A program made the position numbers and the translations under genes. The notes under the pieces were generated by a model. It saw only the letters and a list, made by a program, of their open reading frames with translations, had not been told where the DNA came from and did no database searches. From Yoonia vestfoldensis (GTDB taxonomy: Bacteria > Pseudomonadota > Alphaproteobacteria > Rhodobacterales > Rhodobacteraceae): DNA of 64,000 nucleotides. The DNA is taken from NCBI RefSeq assembly GCF_002158905.1, contig NZ_CP021431.1, forward strand, positions 3,364,001 to 3,428,000, in the 5' to 3' direction. Below are positions 59,941-64,000 of this stretch, piece after piece; the first letter of the stretch is position 1, and every line of letters starts with the position of its first letter.

Positions 59941-61737
59941 TTATCCCACTTGATCCAAATCGTTTTCCATCAAGGCCTTGAACACGTTGGACACGCGCCC
60001 GGCCTCATCCGCCACGATCATCCGGATCAAGGCGACCTTGTCGTCATAGCTGTTGGCAGTATCCAGCATTTCAGCCGAAATCGTGCTTTTCTTGGGTTTC
60101 AGCTTGGCCTTGATTTCTTCGAGCGTCTGGCCCTCTTCCATCTCGATCACATCCATGTCGATGATTTCGCCGTCTTCGGTGGTGATCACATTGCCATAGC
60201 CACCCGATTCACCGGTCGTTGCCAGGAATTGGGTCAGCAAAGGCTTGATCAATCCCAAAGTGACCACGGCCAGGACAAGCACCATCAAGGCATTGCGCAC
60301 CATTTCCTGCACCCAGGGATCTTCATACCAGACCATCTCGGTGTCGCCGCTAAGCGCAGAGATCACGGCCTCGGGTGAAATGAAGGGCAGGCTGGACACG
60401 ATCAGCGTATCGCCCCTGTTCTCGTCGATCCCAACGGTGCGAGAGACAAGGGATTTGACCTCTTCGATCCTGCTGGGGTCCAGCCCGACTGCGGGGGCGG
60501 CCTGGGGCTCGCCGTCTTCGGCGGCCACCACGGGCTGTAGTTCACGCAGCAACACGGCAACATGGACACCATTGATCCGGGTCATCGGGCTGGCTTCAGA
60601 CATCACCGTCCGGCTGACCTCGTAATTGCGCAGATTGTTCGAAGACCGCAGGCGCGACTGTTCATTTCCTGACACTTCTGCGCCCGCTGCATCCAGGTCT
60701 TGGCCATCTGCTGCGTCGGTCTGCTGTTCCAACTCCGCGCGGGGCGGCGGCGTATTGCCCACCGCGCCGGGAACCCCCTGTGCGCTTTCGGTGATTTCCT
60801 CTTCCAAAGCTTCCTGCTCGCTCAAAAGAGCAGATCGATCGGGAACCACCATATCTTCGGTGCGCTCGGTGCGGGTAAAGTCGATATCCAGCGATACCTG
60901 CGCCGAAACATTCCCCGGCCCCACAATGGGCGTCAGCAAGGCCTCGACCCGCATGCGATAGATGTCTTCCAGCCGCAGCCGATATTCAAGCTGGCGGTCG
61001 GCCAGATCGGTCGCAGGGTCGTTGACGGTATCGGACAAAAGCTGCCCGTTCTGGTTGACGACGGTCACGCTGGTCTTTGGCAGATTGGCGACAGAGGACG
61101 AGACAAGGTTCACGATCGCCATCACTTGCTGGTCGCTCAGACTGCGGCCAGGCGCGACTTGGACGAAAACCGAGGCGGTCGGATTCTGGGCATTGCGCGC
61201 AAAGGCCGAACGCTCGGGTATCGCCAGATGCACCCGAGACGCCTGCACCACGTCAATCTCGTTGATCGACCGTGCCAGTTCGACCTCTTGGCTTTGCTTG
61301 AGGCGCATGCTCTCGACTGACCGGCTCGTGCCCATCGGCATATCGGTCAAGACGCTGTAGCCATCGGGCATGGATTGGGGCAAACCCTGCGCGGCCAGGG
61401 ACATGCGCGACGTATAGAAATCGCCGGTCGGCACGGTCAGATCGCCGGTGACAGGGTCAACGCGCACATCCGTGCCATTGTTGCGCAGCACATCCAGCAC
61501 CGCCGCCTTTTCCGCCTCGGGCAGCGAGGCGAACAGCGTCGTGCGCTGCGGTGTCTGCAAAACAAGATATAAAATCAGGCCAAGAACAACCAGCAAAGCC
61601 GCGGCAATGACAGGGAACGCACGCTGCACGGCGGGCTGCATGTAAAACGACCGCAGCTCCTGCATGGCATAGGACGTCCGTTGCATCACCCCGTTGCGAG
61701 AGGATGCCGCGCTCAGATTGGTCGAGCTATCGGTCAT
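59941..61737 (-). CDS. fliF: Flagellar MS-ring protein FliF
   Basis: Forms the membrane MS ring on which the motor is built. The 598-aa protein has two transmembrane segments (about 40-62 and 485-503), ring-building motifs in between (DFYTSRMSLAAQGLPQ, ARVHLAIPERSAFAR, ISLDIDFTRTERTED-like VSLDIDFTRTE) and a C-terminal FliG-binding tail. Its end is 12 bases before fliG. Confidence 0.96.
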   Translation of the reverse strand: MTDSSTNLSAASSRNGVMQRTSYAMQELRSFYMQPAVQRAFPVIAAALLVVLGLILYLVLQTPQRTTLFASLPEAEKAAVLDVLRNNGTDVRVDPVTGDLTVPTGDFYTSRMSLAAQGLPQSMPDGYSVLTDMPMGTSRSVESMRLKQSQEVELARSINEIDVVQASRVHLAIPERSAFARNAQNPTASVFVQVAPGRSLSDQQVMAIVNLVSSSVANLPKTSVTVVNQNGQLLSDTVNDPATDLADRQLEYRLRLEDIYRMRVEALLTPIVGPGNVSAQVSLDIDFTRTERTEDMVVPDRSALLSEQEALEEEITESAQGVPGAVGNTPPPRAELEQQTDAADGQDLDAAGAEVSGNEQSRLRSSNNLRNYEVSRTVMSEASPMTRINGVHVAVLLRELQPVVAAEDGEPQAAPAVGLDPSRIEEVKSLVSRTVGIDENRGDTLIVSSLPFISPEAVISALSGDTEMVWYEDPWVQEMVRNALMVLVLAVVTLGLIKPLLTQFLATTGESGGYGNVITTEDGEIIDMDVIEMEEGQTLEEIKAKLKPKKSTISAEMLDTANSYDDKVALIRMIVADEAGRVSNVFKALMENDLDQVG

Positions 61738-61783
61738 GTCTTGGTCTCATTCAGCACATCATTTTCCCAGATCACACAATGCC

Positions 61784-62125
61784 TTAAACCGGCATGTTCA
61801 TGATGTCCTTGTAGGCGGTCAGCGCTTTGTTGCGCACGTTCAGCGTCATCTGAAAGCTCAGCGAGGACACCTGCTGCGCCACCATCACCTTGGTCAGGTC
61901 GGTTTCTTTGCCGGTCTCGTAATCCCGGACCAGCTGGGCGGCTTCGTTTTGCGTACGCGCCACATTATCAAGGCTGTCGCTCATCCGCTCGGCAAAGCTT
62001 GGGCCGGCGTTCGACCGGCCAACCGCGCCCCCGCCACCGGCCCGTTCCGCCATATCCGCAGCCCGATCAAGCGCGGCAGTGACGGTTGTAGATGAAACAT
62101 TGCTGATCTGTTCCAAGGCTTTCAT
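61784..62125 (-). CDS. fliE: Flagellar hook-basal body adaptor FliE
   Basis: Connects the MS ring to the rod. The 113-aa protein carries the family C-terminus (VMVAQQVSSLSFQMTLNVRNKALTAYKDIMNMPV, about 80-113). Start ATG 62125 is preceded by AGAGGAG. It follows the activator gene by 22 bases. Confidence 0.93.
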   Translation of the reverse strand: MKALEQISNVSSTTVTAALDRAADMAERAGGGGAVGRSNAGPSFAERMSDSLDNVARTQNEAAQLVRDYETGKETDLTKVMVAQQVSSLSFQMTLNVRNKALTAYKDIMNMPV

Positions 62126-62147
62126 GTCATACTCCTCTGGCGCGCGG

Positions 62148-63308
62148 TCAAAGCGGGGCCTGCGCTGTTGTTGTCTGAGATTGAACATCCATCATCGAAG
62201 ACTGATCGATCATAATGGCATCGGCCGTGATCACGGGGCCGTCTTTCAGGACCAAGGCCCGCTGGATCACGTTTTCCAACTCGCGGACATTGCCGGGCCA
62301 GCTGTGCGACATCAGCAGATCAAGCGCACATGGCATCATCAACGGCGTTTCTGTCACATCTTTGACATGCCGCATGACCAATTCATAAGCGATCGCGGCG
62401 ATATCTTCCGGCCGCTCGCGCAGGGCCTGCGTCTGGATCGGGAACACGTTGAGCCGGTAAAACAGATCTTCGCGGAACCGGCCCATGCGGCATTCATCCG
62501 TCATATTCCTGTTTGATGTCGCGAAAATGCGCACATCGACCTTGATCGGCTTGGTGCCGCCAACCGGCGTGACGGTCAGTTCCTGGATCGCGCGCAACAG
62601 CTTGGCCTGAAGCTGCAGCGACATCTCGGAAATCTCGTCCAGCAAAAGCGTGCCACCATCCGCCGCCCTGATTACGCCGACATTCGACGTGGACGCCCCG
62701 GTAAAGGCGCCTTTCTCATGGCCGAACATCATGGCTTCGAGCATGTTATCGGGGATTGCCGCGCAGTTGATCGCGATGAATTCTTTCTCTTTGCGGGGCG
62801 ATTGCAGGTGCATGAAACGCGCCATGACTTCCTTGCCGCTGCCGCTGGGACCATTGATGAAGACACTGACATCCGATTTGGCAACGCGCCGGGCCAGATC
62901 ATATAGCCGCCGTGACCCATCCGACCGCACCAAGGCGCGCCCGGTGCCATGCAACAGCGTGACGATGAATTGCCGGGCAGCATCGCGCGCCATGTCTTTT
63001 GGCAATGACAGATGCACGATCCGCCCCCCCAAAGAGGCCGTGACGGCATAGGCATCGGCCCCCATATCGGCGATCAAGACCGATTTGGCACCAACAGATT
63101 TCGCCAGCTCGATCACCCCGGACTGACCACCCAGTTCCGCGGCCCGCTGCGCCGACAAGACCAGAAAATCGGTGCTGCATTTATTGGCATGAGAACAGCC
63201 CATAACCTCGACCGCATCGACCTCATGCAAAATGAGATAATCCAATATTTCGGCGCCCAGGTCGAAAGCGACCCGATCAATAACCACTCTATGTACGCTC
63301 TTCATCAT
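62148..63308 (-). CDS. Sigma-54-dependent activator without an HTH domain (FleQ/FleT type)
   Basis: An AAA+ activator of 386 aa. The N-terminal part (1-125) is FleQ-like and lacks a phospho-acceptor receiver fold; the AAA+ core has Walker A GPSGSGKE at 153-160, the sigma-54 loop GAFTGA at 200-205 and GGTLLLDEI. After WPGNVRELENVIQRAL it ends with a Gln/Thr-rich tail and no Fis-type HTH, so it may need a DNA-binding partner, perhaps the gene at 63707. In R. sphaeroides FleQ and FleT act together. First gene before fliE. Confidence 0.85.
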   Translation of the reverse strand: MMKSVHRVVIDRVAFDLGAEILDYLILHEVDAVEVMGCSHANKCSTDFLVLSAQRAAELGGQSGVIELAKSVGAKSVLIADMGADAYAVTASLGGRIVHLSLPKDMARDAARQFIVTLLHGTGRALVRSDGSRRLYDLARRVAKSDVSVFINGPSGSGKEVMARFMHLQSPRKEKEFIAINCAAIPDNMLEAMMFGHEKGAFTGASTSNVGVIRAADGGTLLLDEISEMSLQLQAKLLRAIQELTVTPVGGTKPIKVDVRIFATSNRNMTDECRMGRFREDLFYRLNVFPIQTQALRERPEDIAAIAYELVMRHVKDVTETPLMMPCALDLLMSHSWPGNVRELENVIQRALVLKDGPVITADAIMIDQSSMMDVQSQTTTAQAPL

Positions 63309-63706
63309 GGCTCATGAAAGGCAAGTGCCATGCCAACTTTGACCGCTGCGTGAAATTCAATCGCGATCCAAGTTGCAATTTGCAGACAGCTGGCGCGCGG
63401 CCCACATCATTGCCTATATTCCATGCCAATGCGGCTGGCCAAACCCTGCCTGATTGTCAGGATTTTCGGTGCGCAACCTGGGCTAATATCGCAAAATCCG
63501 GAAATCCACGCGGATATGCCCGTTTGCCCTGCCTTCAAAAGCGGCAAAACCCGGTCACAGAATGTCGCGGTCACTGGATTAAAGTTTGACACATCGTCAA
63601 CAAGGTTGTGCAGATGCGTGGATTCTTGTTAGGGGTTCGGTAAATAATTAATACCAGTAGACGCAAGTAACAAAAACGTATCGGCAGAAATAGGCGGTGA
63701 CGAGAC
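63309..63706. other. Divergent regulatory region of the two activator genes
   Basis: 398 bases without a gene. Holds the sigma-54-like site at 63320-63335 for the leftward operon. On the rightward side TTGACA (about 63587) lies upstream of the gene at 63707 but no good -10 at normal spacing was seen. Confidence 0.5.
63320..63335 (-). promoter_or_regulatory. Possible sigma-54 promoter of the activator-fliE operon
   Basis: TGGCATGGCACTTGCC on the minus strand fits TGGCA(C)G, four bases, TTGC with one change. It lies only 12 bases before the ATG, so the transcript would have almost no leader. It may be real (leaderless or a later start) or chance. Confidence 0.4.
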
Positions 63707-64000
63707 ATGTTGATATCTGGATCATCTGAACGGATTCAGACACTCTTGGCTGATGTCAAAAATGCTGCGCCTTACAACGTCAATGTGCTTGTGGTCGGCC
63801 CGACCGGCTGCGGCAAGGAACTTGTCGTGCAAACGATTCACGACCTGTCAGGCCGCAAGGGCAAGCTGGTCAGCGTCAACTGCGCCGCAATCCCCCGCGA
63901 TCTGCTAGAGGCCGAACTCTTCGGACATGAAAAAGGGGCGTTCACCGGCGCGGCCACACGCCGGATCGGCAGATTCGAAGAAGCCGCCGGCGGCACCCTG
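63707..64000 (+). CDS. Second sigma-54-dependent activator, cut by the window end
   Basis: 98 codons are visible. The protein goes almost straight into the AAA+ domain: VGPTGCGKE near 33, NCAAIPRDLLEAELFGHEKGAFTGA near 61-85, then GRFEEAAGGTL at the end of the window. It has no N-terminal regulatory domain, like R. sphaeroides FleT-type or FleQ-type partners. Divergent from the other activator. Whether it has an HTH cannot be seen. Confidence 0.88.
   Translation, partial: MLISGSSERIQTLLADVKNAAPYNVNVLVVGPTGCGKELVVQTIHDLSGRKGKLVSVNCAAIPRDLLEAELFGHEKGAFTGAATRRIGRFEEAAGGTL

Overview
The window looks like a GC-rich chromosome segment from the Rhodobacterales (Roseobacter/Rhodobacter group). The evidence is gene content and order: clpA–gloB–methyltransferase, soxF-soxYZ, a BCCT transporter, and a flagellar cluster with its own sigma-54. 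No species can be named from sequence reading alone.

Layout. 1-1019 is the end of a foreign segment: two unknown genes, a strong hairpin, and a sequence like a tRNA 3' end. 1350-17926 is ordinary chromosome: clpA, gloB, two methyltransferases, a DapA-family enzyme, UDP-glucose dehydrogenase, a short sulfur-oxidation cluster (YeeE/YedE transporter, flavocytochrome c pair, soxY, soxZ), a GntP-type permease, a secreted PRC-barrel protein and a BCCT transporter. 18178-30775 holds two diverged copies of a flagellin plus 133-aa-gene module in direct orientation. Between them lies about 8 kb of A/T-richer accessory DNA carrying a full-length tyrosine integrase, a short FimB-sized tyrosine recombinase, ParDE-like and Phd/PemK-like toxin-antitoxin pairs, several unknown genes and three copies of a parS-like 16-bp palindrome. 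30992-64000 is a flagellar gene cluster.

The flagellar part is of the type called fla1 in Rhodobacter sphaeroides, which was acquired from gammaproteobacteria. It has a dedicated RpoN (45054-46400), two sigma-54 activators at the right end, clear -24/-12 promoters before flgP, flhA and motA, Vibrio-like H-ring genes flgP and flgT, PomAB-like stator genes and flhF. One long, tightly overlapped operon runs leftward from the activator at 63308 through fliEFGHIJKLMNOPQR and flhB into five small uncharacterised genes. flgP-flgT-LysM-flgA-flgM-flgN-like forms a second leftward operon, and flhA-flhF-fliS-fliT-like a rightward one.

The most interesting structure is the flagellin locus. The left flagellin (18643-20148) has lost its first codons and its promoter exactly where integrase-linked DNA begins. 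The right flagellin (28778-30775) has the intact start and ribosome binding site. The two copies share a 59-bp identical direct repeat at this breakpoint. This fits a mobile element of about 10.6 kb (20146-30754) that inserts at the 5' end of flagellin, puts its own flagellin behind the resident promoter and silences the old one, with possible reversal by excision. A second oddity is a gene pair inside the flagellar cluster that joins an integrase-type arm DNA-binding domain protein to an IstB-like ATPase.
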